DNA of 64,000 nucleotides from Armatimonadota bacterium (lineage in GTDB: Bacteria; Sysuimicrobiota; Sysuimicrobiia; Sysuimicrobiales; Sysuimicrobiaceae). The notes under the pieces are model-generated. The model did no database searches. It was not told where the DNA came from and saw only the letters and a program-made list of their open reading frames with translations. Positions 32,412 to 40,145 of the stretch are shown here, piece after piece (positions within the stretch are counted from its first letter, which is position 1; each line of letters begins with the position of its first letter). The position numbers and the translations under genes are program-made. The DNA lies in contig JANXBY010000021.1 of the NCBI GenBank assembly GCA_025060455.1, positions 1 through 64,000 of the forward strand, written 5' to 3'.

Positions 32412-33842
32412 GTGCGACCCACCGAGCACCGTCCCCTTGGGGAGATCCTCCTCCGGGCACGGGTGATCACGCCACCGCAGCTGGAGCAGGCGGTGGCCTT
32501 CCAGCGGCAGCACGGAGGCCGCCTGGGCGAGGCGCTGGTGCGCCTGGGGTTTGCCACCGAGGACGACGTGGCCTGGGCCCTCAGCGCGCAGCTGGGCCTG
32601 CCGTACGTGCACCTGCGGCCGGACATGCTGGATCCCGAGGTGCTGCGGCTGCTACCCGCGGACGAGCAGCGTCGCCTCGGAGTCGTACCCCTCTTGGCGG
32701 GCGAGGGGGAGGTGGCGGTGGCGGACCCCACGGATCGCCGGGTGCTGGCCGAGGTGGAGCGGCTGTCCGGGCTGAGGCCGTCTCCCGTGGTCGCCCTCGC
32801 CTCCAACATCCGGGAAGTGCTGGAAGCGGTGGGCCAAGCCTCCCCGCCGCCTGCCGACGGCGACCTACCCCTGCGCCTTGTCCTGAGCAACGCCGCCCTG
32901 AAGGGTGCCACCCACGTGTACGTGGAGCCCCTCGCGGGGAGGGCTGTGCGCGTCCGTTACCGCACCGTGGTGGGTGTCTTCCCGGCCGAGGGGCCCTCAG
33001 TGCCCTGGGAGTCCCTGGCCGCCCTGGCAGGCCGCGCGGGCGCCGACGGCGTGGTGCGGCTTGAGGTGGTGCTGGCGGACAGGGCGGTGGAAGCCGCCCT
33101 GCACCCGGTGCGGACGCGCTGGGGAGTGGCGCTGGCGGGCCCCCTGAGTCCCATCGTCGAAGAGCCGCTTGCTGACGACGCGGGCTTGCCTGAGGAACTG
33201 TGGCAGTCGGCGCTTGGGGCGGTGGCTCATGGCGGCCTGCTGGTGGTGGCGTGTTCGGACGCCAGGCTGCGCGTCCGCCTCATGCGGTCGGTGGCCGCGC
33301 GGCTAGCTTCCCGGTGGGGAGGCGTGGTGGTGCTGGCAGGGGCCGCAGGCCACAGGCCACTACCCGGCGTGGTCGAAAGCCCCGCCCAAGACGCGGCCCG
33401 CTGGCAGCGGGCGCGTCCGGACACGCTGGTGGCGGAGGTCGCCACACCCGAGGCCCTGGCCTGCGTGGCCGCCGCCGCCTGGCCCGGTCAGAAGCTGGTG
33501 GTGGGCGTGGCCGGACACCGAGCCCGCCACGCCCGCGCCGTGCTCCCCGGCGGCACGCTCCCCTTGCGCGGCGTACTGGCGGCCCTGCCGGTACCCGCCC
33601 TTTGCCGGTGTGCATCCGGCCACCACGCACGCCCGCCGTGGCCGGCCGGTGAAGGCCCCACCCGGTGGGCGTCCCCGAAGGGCTGCGAGGCCTGCAGGTA
33701 CACGGGGTTCGGCGGCGAGGCGACGGTCTTCGAGTGGGAACCCGCGGAGGGGGCCGGAGTTCCCATGGAGCTCAGTGCCCGCGCGCTGGCGGAGTCCTTC
33801 CGGGTTAGCCCAGAACACCTCACACCGCTTCTGGAGGGATGA
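32412..33842 (+). CDS. Degenerate PilB/GspE-like protein (pseudo-ATPase)
   Basis: A 476-residue protein with the layout of a type IV pilus assembly ATPase. An N-terminal MshEN domain (RPLGEILLRARVITPPQLEQ, residues 8-130) is normal. The ATPase region is degraded: where Walker A should be, the frame reads VAHGGLLVVACSDARLRVRL, with no GKT. The Zn site survives as CRCASGHH and GCEACRYTGF near residues 400-445. It is unlikely to hydrolyse ATP. GTG 32412 was chosen because GGGAGG precedes it and the MshEN domain starts there; a GTG at 32364 is in frame. Stop overlaps the pilT start (ATGA). Confidence 0.8.
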   Translation: MRPTEHRPLGEILLRARVITPPQLEQAVAFQRQHGGRLGEALVRLGFATEDDVAWALSAQLGLPYVHLRPDMLDPEVLRLLPADEQRRLGVVPLLAGEGEVAVADPTDRRVLAEVERLSGLRPSPVVALASNIREVLEAVGQASPPPADGDLPLRLVLSNAALKGATHVYVEPLAGRAVRVRYRTVVGVFPAEGPSVPWESLAALAGRAGADGVVRLEVVLADRAVEAALHPVRTRWGVALAGPLSPIVEEPLADDAGLPEELWQSALGAVAHGGLLVVACSDARLRVRLMRSVAARLASRWGGVVVLAGAAGHRPLPGVVESPAQDAARWQRARPDTLVAEVATPEALACVAAAAWPGQKLVVGVAGHRARHARAVLPGGTLPLRGVLAALPVPALCRCASGHHARPPWPAGEGPTRWASPKGCEACRYTGFGGEATVFEWEPAEGAGVPMELSARALAESFRVSPEHLTPLLEG

Positions 33843-34933
33843 GCTTGGACATCACGGAACTGTTGGTCCTCGCCAAACACAAGGGCGCCTCAGACCTGCA
33901 CCTAACGGTGGGTATCCCACCCAAGCTCAGGGTGAACGGCGAGCTGGTGGACGTGGAGGGCTGGCCGGCGCTGTCGCGGGAGGATGTCCACGGCATGCTG
34001 TACGACATCCTCACCGACGCCCAAAAGGCCCGGTTCGAGGAGCACCTGGACCTGGACTTCTCCGTGGAGCTACACAACCTGGGGCGGTTCCGGGTCAATG
34101 TGTTCTTGCAGCGGCTGGGCGAGAGCGCGGTGTTCCGCCTGATCCCCTCCCACATCAAGAGCATCCAGGAGCTCGGGCTCCCGCCGGTGCTGGAGGAGCT
34201 GGCCCTGCGGGACCGGGGGCTCATTGTGGTCACCGGCCCTACAGGAGCCGGCAAGTCCACCACCCTGGCGGCCATGGTGGACCTCATCAACCAGCGCCGT
34301 ACCGCCCACATCATTACCCTGGAAGACCCCATCGAGTTCGTGCACACGCACAAGCGCAGCATCGTCAACCAGCGAGAGATCGGCCCTCACGCCCGGTCCT
34401 TCGCCGGAGCCCTGCGGGCCGCCCTGCGGGAGGACCCGGACGTGATCCTGGTGGGCGAGATGCGGGACCTGGAGACCATGAGCCTCGCCCTCACCGCGGC
34501 GGAGACAGGCCACCTGGTTCTGAGCACGCTGCACACCAGCAGCGCTGCCCAGACCGTCAACCGGATCATCGACGTGTTCCCCAGCCACCAGCAGGAGCAG
34601 GTCCGGGTCCAGCTGGCGGAGTCGCTGGTGGGGGTGGTGGCCCAGCTGCTGCTGCCCACCGCGGACGGCAGCGGCCGGGTCCCTGCGGTGGAGGTCATGG
34701 TGGCCACCCCTGCCATCCGCAACCTCATCCGCGAGAACAAGGTCCACCAGATCCCCTCCGCCATCCAGACGGGCCTGAAGGATGGCATGCAGAGCCTGGA
34801 CCAGAGCCTGCGGCACCTGCTGAAGACCGGGCGGATCACCGCGGAGGTGGCCTACCGGTGGGCCGTGGACAAGCACGCCTTCAGCCGGGAGCTGCCCACC
34901 GGGGCCCTGGCCTCCGCGTGGGGGACCCCGTGA
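33839..34933 (+). CDS. pilT: PilT-type retraction ATPase
   Basis: A 364-residue PilT ATPase, which drives type IV pilus retraction. The N-terminal ASDLHLTVGIPP motif near residue 17, Walker A GPTGAGKST near 135, the Asp box ITLEDPIE near 160, Walker B DVILVGEMRD near 200 and the His box TGHLVLSTLHT near 223 are all intact. The AIRNLIRE motif near 300 is also present. It overlaps both neighbours by four bases. A second PilT-like protein follows, so this may be the PilT member of a PilT/PilU pair. Confidence 0.95.
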   Translation: MSLDITELLVLAKHKGASDLHLTVGIPPKLRVNGELVDVEGWPALSREDVHGMLYDILTDAQKARFEEHLDLDFSVELHNLGRFRVNVFLQRLGESAVFRLIPSHIKSIQELGLPPVLEELALRDRGLIVVTGPTGAGKSTTLAAMVDLINQRRTAHIITLEDPIEFVHTHKRSIVNQREIGPHARSFAGALRAALREDPDVILVGEMRDLETMSLALTAAETGHLVLSTLHTSSAAQTVNRIIDVFPSHQQEQVRVQLAESLVGVVAQLLLPTADGSGRVPAVEVMVATPAIRNLIRENKVHQIPSAIQTGLKDGMQSLDQSLRHLLKTGRITAEVAYRWAVDKHAFSRELPTGALASAWGTP

Positions 34934-36021
34934 GCGCAGCACCCCTGGGCGTGGAGCTCACGGCCGCGGAGCTGCTCCGCGGCATGGCGGAGCACGACGC
35001 CAGCGACCTGTACGTGAAGGTGGGCTGCCCGCCCGTCTACCGGGTCCACGGCCGCCTGCAGTCCCTTCCCGGTCCCAAGGTCACCCCCGAGGCGGCCGAG
35101 GCCATGGTCCGTGAGCTGTTGGACCCGGGCCAGCAGGAGCAGCTGCGCCGGGAACACAGCGTGGACCTGGCGTGCAGCCTCCCGGGTGTGGGGCGGTTCC
35201 GGGTCAACGTGTACCGGCAGCGGGGCACGGTGGCGTTCGTCGCACGACGGGTTCGCACCGACATCCCGTCCTTCGAGGACCTGGGCCTTCCCGAGGTCCT
35301 CAAGGACCTAGTCATGCGCCAGAGGGGCTTGGTGCTGGTCACAGGCCCCACGGGGTCGGGGAAGTCCACCACCCTGGCGGCCATGATCGACCACCGCAGC
35401 ACCCACGCGGACGGCCACATCGTAACCATCGAGGACCCCATCGAGTTCCTTCATCCCGACAAGCGCAGCCTCGTGAGCCAGCGGGAGGTGGCCACGGACA
35501 CCCCCTCGTTCCACCACGCTCTGCGGGCGGCCCTCCGGCAGGCTCCGGACGTGCTCCTCATTGGGGAGATGCGGGACCGGGAGTCCGCCGACGCCGCCCT
35601 GTACTTCGCCGAGACCGGCCACCTGGTCCTGAGCACCCTGCACACCATGAACGCCGCCCAGGCCGTGGAGCGTCTGTTGGCCTTCTTCCCGCCCGACCAC
35701 ACCCAGGAAATCCTGCACCGGCTGTCCATCACCCTGGAGGGCATCGTGGCTCAGCGCCTGGTGCCCCGGGCAGACGGCAACGGCCGGGTGGCGGCACTGG
35801 AGATCCTCGTAGCTACGCCCAGGGTGCGGGAGCTGGTGCGCCGCGGGGACGTGGGGGCCCTCAAGCAGGCGATCCAGGCAGGAACCCAGGAGGGGATGCA
35901 AACCTTCGACCAGGCCCTGTACGACCTCGTGCAGCGGGGGCTGGTTACGGTCGAAGAAGCCCTCCGGCACGCGGACTCCCCCAACGACCTCCGGCTGCGC
36001 ATCCGAGGGTTGGCCTCCTAA
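34930..36021 (+). CDS. Second PilT/PilU-type ATPase
   Basis: A 363-residue PilT-family ATPase. ASDLYVKVGCPP opens the N domain, Walker A is GPTGSGKST near residue 138, the Asp box is VTIEDPIEF, Walker B DVLLIGEMRD and the His box TGHLVLSTLHT. It resembles PilU as much as PilT. GTG start at 34930 overlaps the pilT stop by four bases. No pilin, PilC, PilM-Q or prepilin peptidase gene is in the window. Confidence 0.93.
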   Translation: MSAAPLGVELTAAELLRGMAEHDASDLYVKVGCPPVYRVHGRLQSLPGPKVTPEAAEAMVRELLDPGQQEQLRREHSVDLACSLPGVGRFRVNVYRQRGTVAFVARRVRTDIPSFEDLGLPEVLKDLVMRQRGLVLVTGPTGSGKSTTLAAMIDHRSTHADGHIVTIEDPIEFLHPDKRSLVSQREVATDTPSFHHALRAALRQAPDVLLIGEMRDRESADAALYFAETGHLVLSTLHTMNAAQAVERLLAFFPPDHTQEILHRLSITLEGIVAQRLVPRADGNGRVAALEILVATPRVRELVRRGDVGALKQAIQAGTQEGMQTFDQALYDLVQRGLVTVEEALRHADSPNDLRLRIRGLAS

Positions 36022-36060
36022 AGGGCCTACCCGTGAAACGCGGGCGGAGGGGGATCGGGT

Positions 36061-36089
36061 CCCCAAAGTCGCTGGCGCGACTTTTGGGG
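36061..36089 (+). terminator. Hairpin downstream of the second pilT gene
   Basis: CCCCAAAGTCGC and GCGACTTTTGGGG form a 12-pair stem with one bulged T and a short TGG loop. It starts 39 bases after the pilT/U stop. No T tract follows. The sequence CTGGCGCGA-TTTTGGGGC resembles the hairpin at 30962. Confidence 0.5.
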
Positions 36090-36177
36090 CGCTGCAGCCG
36101 GGCACCCGACAGCTCGCCTCAGACGTGACCGGCCCGTGACGTCCACCGTTTAGGGTGGGCCCACGGGAGGTGGAGCC

Positions 36178-36506
36178 GTGCGTACCCTTCTGTTTGCGGC
36201 TCTGCTGGCGGTGTGCCTGGCGACCGTCCATGGGCGGACCCGGCGGGAGAGCCCGGGCCTGGGGTGGACGACGACGCACACCGCTTCTACCACCAGGGAG
36301 TGGAGTACTGGCGCCCCCAGCCATGGGACCAGGCCATCCGAGCGTACCTGCAGGCCGTCAGGCTGGACCCCCGCTTCGTAGAGGCGTGGACCAACCTGGG
36401 CTATACGTACCGCAAGATCCTACGGCGTCTGGACCCGAGGATGGCGGACCGTCTTCTCAGGGCCATCCAGGCCAACGACCCAGACCTGGAGGGCTCGGCC
36501 CACTGA
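36178..36506 (+). pseudogene. Broken exported TPR protein
   Basis: A GTG at 36178 behind GGAGG opens a signal peptide (LLFAALLAVCLATVHG). The mature part appears one frame earlier: GVDDDAHRFYHQGVEYW, then a TPR-like repeat DQAIRAYLQAVRLDPRFVEA and WTNLGYTYRKILRRL, ending with a TGA at 36504. One extra G in the GGG run at 36232-36234 would join them into VHG-ADPAGEPGPG. The natural product would be a small exported TPR protein of about 109 residues. The next gene is also broken, which favours real decay over a sequencing slip. Confidence 0.65.
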
Positions 36507-36513
36507 ACAGCCC

Positions 36514-36915
36514 GTGGCCACGGACCTGGCCCGTTGCCCCTCCGGCCCGCCCTCGCCGCGGTGTTCGTCCCGTACGGGTACGCCAAGTGGGCGGGGGGTA
36601 TGGACCGATTCGTGGCCTTGCTGGCGGCGACGAGGTTTCCGTGGCCACAGGCCTTGGCCCGCGTGGTGGCCACCCCGGAGTTCGTCGGCGCCGTGCTGGT
36701 CCTGCTGGGGGGTAGGAACCCGCCCGGTGGTCGCGTTGCTGGCCGTGGAGATGGCCGTTGCCATCGGGCGGGTGCTCTGGCCTCGCGGCTAGCTAGGCAG
36801 CTTCGCGTTTGAGACGGTTCTGGCGCTGTGCGCCGCCGCGCTCGCCGTAGCGGCGGGGGCCGCTGGTCCGTGGGGCCAGCCGTTGGTGGCGCTGAAACCC
36901 TGCTTCCCAACCTGA
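36514..36915 (+). pseudogene. Decayed DoxX-family membrane protein gene
   Basis: Reading with corrections gives a DoxX-like four-helix protein. PALAAVFVPYGYAKWAGGMD, then RVVATPEFVGAVLVLLG, are in one frame. VGTRPVVALLAVEMAVAIG and RVLWPRG follow in the next frame. The shift falls in a G6 run (36715-36720 region). An in-frame TAG at 36790 then interrupts the gene, after which LGSFAFETVLALCAAALAV continues to a TGA at 36913. A further shift near 36532 may separate a GTG start (36514) from the rest. At least two lesions make this a pseudogene. Confidence 0.65.
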
Positions 36916-36925
36916 CCACGCAGGC

Positions 36926-36954
36926 TTCGCCTTTCGCGGAAACGCTCCTAGAAT
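36926..36954 (+). promoter_or_regulatory. Promoter of the histone-H1-like gene
   Basis: TAGAAT (36949-36954) is a good -10, about 30 bases before the start codon. A weak -35 (TTCGCC, 36926-36931) lies 17 bases upstream. Confidence 0.45.
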
Positions 36955-36984
36955 CGTGCCGGAGACCGTCTGTGGGGGAGGCAT

Positions 36985-37407
36985 GTGGCGATGGAAGAAC
37001 GCCGCCTAGAAGGATTCCACGAGGAGCTTGCGGAAGAAGAGTTCGACGAACAGGGCGACCTGTCGTTGACGACGGACGAGGAGGCGGAGGACATGTACGG
37101 CGAGATGGAAGCGCCCATCACACCGGCGCCCGCCGAGCCTGCGCCCGCGCAGCCGGCGCCTGGCGCACCGAAGCGCCGGCCCGCGGCCCGCAAGCCCGCG
37201 CGGCCAGCCAAGAAGGCCGCGGCGAAGAAGGCCGCCCGGCCTGCCCGGAAGGCAGCGGCCAAGAAGGCGGCCCGCAAGCCCGGGGCCAAGAAGGCAGCAC
37301 TGCGTCGGGCGGCCCGCAAGGCGACCGCCCGCAGGAGCGCGCCCCGGCGCACCGCGGCCAAGCGGGCCGGCACGCGGCGCACCACCCGCAGGGGAACGCG
37401 CCGCTAA
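36985..37407 (+). CDS. Histone-H1-like Lys/Ala-rich protein with acidic N-terminus
   Basis: A protein of about 140 residues in two contrasting parts. Residues 1-45 are strongly acidic (EELAEEEFDEQGDL, DEEAEDMYGEME). A Pro/Ala hinge leads into a tail of repeated PAKKAAAKK and ARKAAAKKAARK units, ending in an Arg/Thr-rich stretch. The tail resembles eukaryotic H1 C-termini and bacterial HctB/AlgP-like nucleoid proteins, so DNA or RNA binding is expected. GTG 36985 or ATG 36991 may be the start; GGGGGAGG lies three or nine bases before them. A strong terminator follows. Confidence 0.78.
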   Translation: MAMEERRLEGFHEELAEEEFDEQGDLSLTTDEEAEDMYGEMEAPITPAPAEPAPAQPAPGAPKRRPAARKPARPAKKAAAKKAARPARKAAAKKAARKPGAKKAALRRAARKATARRSAPRRTAAKRAGTRRTTRRGTRR

Positions 37408-37447
37408 ACCAGGCGCCGGAGCCGGCGCCCAGGCGACCGACTGCAGG

Positions 37448-37476
37448 AGGCCGCCTTGGCGGCCTTCTGTCCTTTT
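37448..37476 (+). terminator. Rho-independent terminator of the histone-H1-like gene
   Basis: AGGCCGCC and GGCGGCCT form a perfect eight-pair stem around TT (effective loop CCTTGG), followed by the T-rich TCTGTCCTTTT. It lies 40 bases after the stop codon. Confidence 0.8.
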
Positions 37477-37482
37477 CGGGGC

Positions 37483-38253
37483 ATGACGTACTTCGATTGC
37501 GTGGGGTTTCGAGTGGAACGGGCCGCGGACCTGGAGGCCCTCGCGGAACAGGCCGCCCGCCACGGGACCGCGCTGGCGAGTGAGCCAGGCTTTGGGCTGC
37601 GGCGGTGGCAGGTCGGCGACGGGGTGGAGTTGTGGGTCGAGCTGGGACCGGCCGGGCAGCCGCTGGGCGTGCTCCCCTTCTTCGAAACCGGGTACACCCA
37701 CCCCGCATCGGTGGTAGCCGTGGGCCACGACCCTGACAACCCGGAGGAGGGGCGGGGGGAGGTGTGGTTGCGGCCCGCGGACCCCGCCGAACCCTACAGC
37801 GGGCGTTTCCCCCTGGTATGCGACCTGGTGGACTTCCTGTGCGTGGCGCCGCGGCTTCCACGGCTTCCCGCCTACCTCCAGCTCGAGGTGGTGTGCTTCG
37901 CGGACGCCGTGGCGGCCTACCGCGACACCCTGGAGTGGGCCGCAAGCCAGCAGGCCACGGGCTTGCGCCTGCCGCCCAGGACGTTCGCCAGCACCTGGCA
38001 CACCGCCTTGGACGAGGGCGACCGGGAAAGGCCTGAGGCCACCGCGTGGATCGCGGGGACCGTGCAGGAGCTACAGCGCCGGGCCAACCCCCTGACCCGC
38101 CGCCCGTTTTACAGCCTGCGGGTAGATGTAGGGACGGTAGGGATCGACCTGGTAGCCCCCGAGGAGGCGGTCGGCAGCTTGGAGCCGGGGTGGCTGGTGC
38201 AGGCAGGTGCCTGGGTCCTGGGTCGGATCCCTGGGCCGGAGCAGCCCGCTTGA
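37483..38253 (+). CDS. Conserved-looking soluble protein of unknown function
   Basis: A 256-residue acidic, soluble protein that I do not recognise. It looks like two alpha/beta halves: residues 1-140 (with GYTHPASVVAVGHDPDNPEEG) and 141-256 (with TFASTWHTALDEGDRERPEATAWIAG). No signal peptide, membrane segment or metal motif is evident. The Trp/Phe-rich strand pattern suggests a ligand-binding or regulatory fold. The ATG at 37483 was preferred to an upstream TTG (37456) because the latter lies in the terminator stem. The ribosome site at the ATG is weak. Confidence 0.65.
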   Translation: MTYFDCVGFRVERAADLEALAEQAARHGTALASEPGFGLRRWQVGDGVELWVELGPAGQPLGVLPFFETGYTHPASVVAVGHDPDNPEEGRGEVWLRPADPAEPYSGRFPLVCDLVDFLCVAPRLPRLPAYLQLEVVCFADAVAAYRDTLEWAASQQATGLRLPPRTFASTWHTALDEGDRERPEATAWIAGTVQELQRRANPLTRRPFYSLRVDVGTVGIDLVAPEEAVGSLEPGWLVQAGAWVLGRIPGPEQPA

Positions 38254-38271
38254 GCTACGGCGAGCCTGGGT

Positions 38272-38877
38272 CTACCCGCCGAACAGGGCCACCTCGTCGG
38301 CCCTGCGGTAGGCGTGGATCTCGTCCTCCCGGAACCACAGGCGCACCTCATACTCAGCCTCCTCGAGGCTGCCCGAGGCGTGTACCAGGTTCCGCACCGG
38401 CCGCCGCTCCAGGTTCGCCAGGGTGGGCGAGTCGGTGCTCCAGTCCCCGCGGATGGTCCCCGGCTCCGCGAAGATGGGAAGGGTTTTGCCCACCAGCTTC
38501 CGGACCGCGCTGACCGCGTGCACGCCTTCCACCACCGCCGCCACCACGGGCCCGGAAGCCATGAACTCCACCAACCACTCGCGTACCTGGCGTCCTACCT
38601 CCAGCGGGTCGTCGGTACCCATCCGGTCCCGGACGTCCAGCCCGTACGCCTCGAATGCCTCCTTCGTCTTGCCTCCGATGGTCCGCAGGAAGCCCTCGTC
38701 CGCGGGGTAGTGGCGCTCGAGGAGCTCCCGGGAGGCCCGCACCATCTTGAGCCCCACCAGCTTGAGTCCCGCGCGTTCAAATCGCGCCAGGATTTCGCCC
38801 ACCAACCCGCGCTGAACCCCGTCGGGCTTGACCAACACCAGCGTCCGCTCGCTCCTGGGGTCGGGCAACTTCTTCAC
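38272..38877 (-). CDS. ndk: Nucleoside diphosphate kinase, long form
   Basis: A 201-residue NDP kinase, transferring phosphate between nucleoside tri- and diphosphates. LVLVKPDGVQRGLVGEI near residue 13 and the active His in RNLVHASGS near 168 are intact. Relative to the standard 140-residue enzyme it has an insertion of about 25 residues (GGKTKEAFEAYGLDVRD, residues 65-95) and an enlarged loop before the active-site His. Long forms of this kind are known in several bacterial and archaeal groups. ATG start. It is convergent with the unknown gene 18 bases away. Confidence 0.93.
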   Translation of the reverse strand: MKKLPDPRSERTLVLVKPDGVQRGLVGEILARFERAGLKLVGLKMVRASRELLERHYPADEGFLRTIGGKTKEAFEAYGLDVRDRMGTDDPLEVGRQVREWLVEFMASGPVVAAVVEGVHAVSAVRKLVGKTLPIFAEPGTIRGDWSTDSPTLANLERRPVRNLVHASGSLEEAEYEVRLWFREDEIHAYRRADEVALFGG

Positions 38878-38960
38878 CTCCGATCAAGGACGGCCCGTTC
38901 GATTGTACGGCCTCGGAGGCGGGTGGACAGGACTCCTCGGGCGGGGCCGCGTAGTGTCCG

Positions 38961-40145
38961 GTGGTGCCGGTTCTGTCAGTGCTGCTGGCTGTGGTCCACG
39001 TCCTCGCGGTGATTCCCGGGGCCGCGGAGGACGCCACCGCGGGTAACCACCAGGAAAAGTGGGTTCAAGTCGGAGGAGGCCTCTTTCTGGCCGTGTCGCT
39101 GCAGGCTCCCGGCGGGCCCCAGGTGGCGGCGCTGCGGGTGTTTTCCCACGGGCATTGGGCTGTGGACGGCCGGCTGGGCCGTGCAGGGGTGCGGAGTTCC
39201 CTGGGTGGTCTTTCCGCCTCTCCCGACGGCCGGGTGCACGCGGTGTGGGTGGACTACGCAGGTCCCGGACACGTGTGGTACGCAGAGCGCGGGCCGTGGG
39301 GCTGGAGTCCCGGACGCCAGCTCTCACCTGGCCCCCGGTACGCAGGCTTCCCGTCGGTGGCAGCAGGCGTTGCGGGCGTCCACGTGCTGTGGTACGCGGT
39401 GCGCCCGTCCGAGCTAACCCGGCACGGCGCGGCGTACGAGGTCGTCCACACGTGGCGGTCGCAAGGGGGCTGGTCGGCACCCCAGGTGGTGTCGTGGGGT
39501 CTTCCCGACGCTCTGAACCCCAGCGCGGCCGCGGTGGCGGAGTCCGTCCACGCCGCGTGGTACCAGTGGGACCAGGATCGCTACCGCGTCCAGCACGCCC
39601 GCTGGCACCGCGGGCGGTGGCACCCTTCCGAACCCATCTCCCCGCCAGACGAGGATGCCTCCGGGGTGAGCCTAGAAGGCGCGGAAGACGGCGGCTTACA
39701 CGCCGTGTGGGTGGCCCGGACGAGGGCAGGCCCGGTCGTCCTGTACCGCCGGCGCAGCGCCAACGGCCGGTGGGGGCCGATCGACCGCCTGGGTCCCGGC
39801 GACCACCCGGTGGTAGCGGAATCCCAGCGGTCCGTCTTCGTGGCGTGGTCCCACGGGGGTCGCATACGCCTCCGCGTTGGCCGCGAGGGGCGGTGGGGCC
39901 CGCTGGTGGATCTTGGGACGGGGGAGCACCCCGCGCTTTCCTCCACCTCCCCGGTGTACGTGGCGTACACGCGCCGTACGCCGACTGGGTGGGAGGTGGT
40001 GGTGTCCATGGTGTCGGCCTCCCGGGACGGCCGATGGGGTGCAGGCTGGTGGCTGCCCCTGGCTGCCGGGGTCGCCTATCTGCTCTGGCGAGTCCGACGG
40101 GCGGCCGTCCGCCGGGCTGCCATCCACGGAGGCGAGCCCGCGTAG
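38961..40145 (+). CDS. Exported or membrane-anchored beta-propeller-like protein
   Basis: A 394-residue protein with an N-terminal signal peptide (LLAVVHVLAVIPGAAE) and a C-terminal membrane helix (WWLPLAAGVAYLLW) followed by a short Arg-rich tail. Between them are about six repeats built around LHAVWVARTRAG, VLYRRRSANGRWGP and similar W/G-rich strands. This pattern resembles sialidase/BNR-type or exo-alpha-sialidase beta-propellers. It is probably held outside the membrane. No catalytic set is evident. GTG start. The 3' end overlaps the convergent nth gene by 70 bases. Confidence 0.7.
   Translation: MVPVLSVLLAVVHVLAVIPGAAEDATAGNHQEKWVQVGGGLFLAVSLQAPGGPQVAALRVFSHGHWAVDGRLGRAGVRSSLGGLSASPDGRVHAVWVDYAGPGHVWYAERGPWGWSPGRQLSPGPRYAGFPSVAAGVAGVHVLWYAVRPSELTRHGAAYEVVHTWRSQGGWSAPQVVSWGLPDALNPSAAAVAESVHAAWYQWDQDRYRVQHARWHRGRWHPSEPISPPDEDASGVSLEGAEDGGLHAVWVARTRAGPVVLYRRRSANGRWGPIDRLGPGDHPVVAESQRSVFVAWSHGGRIRLRVGREGRWGPLVDLGTGEHPALSSTSPVYVAYTRRTPTGWEVVVSMVSASRDGRWGAGWWLPLAAGVAYLLWRVRRAAVRRAAIHGGEPA

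Noticed and set aside
37140-37400. Short repeats in the KKAA-rich region as a possible CRISPR or satellite
   Set aside because: They are in-frame coding repeats of a basic tail, with no spacers.
37448-37482. TTG at 37456 with AGGAGG upstream as start of the unknown 256-residue protein
   Set aside because: The AGGAGG and TTG lie inside a perfect terminator stem with a T tract; the ATG at 37483 avoids this.
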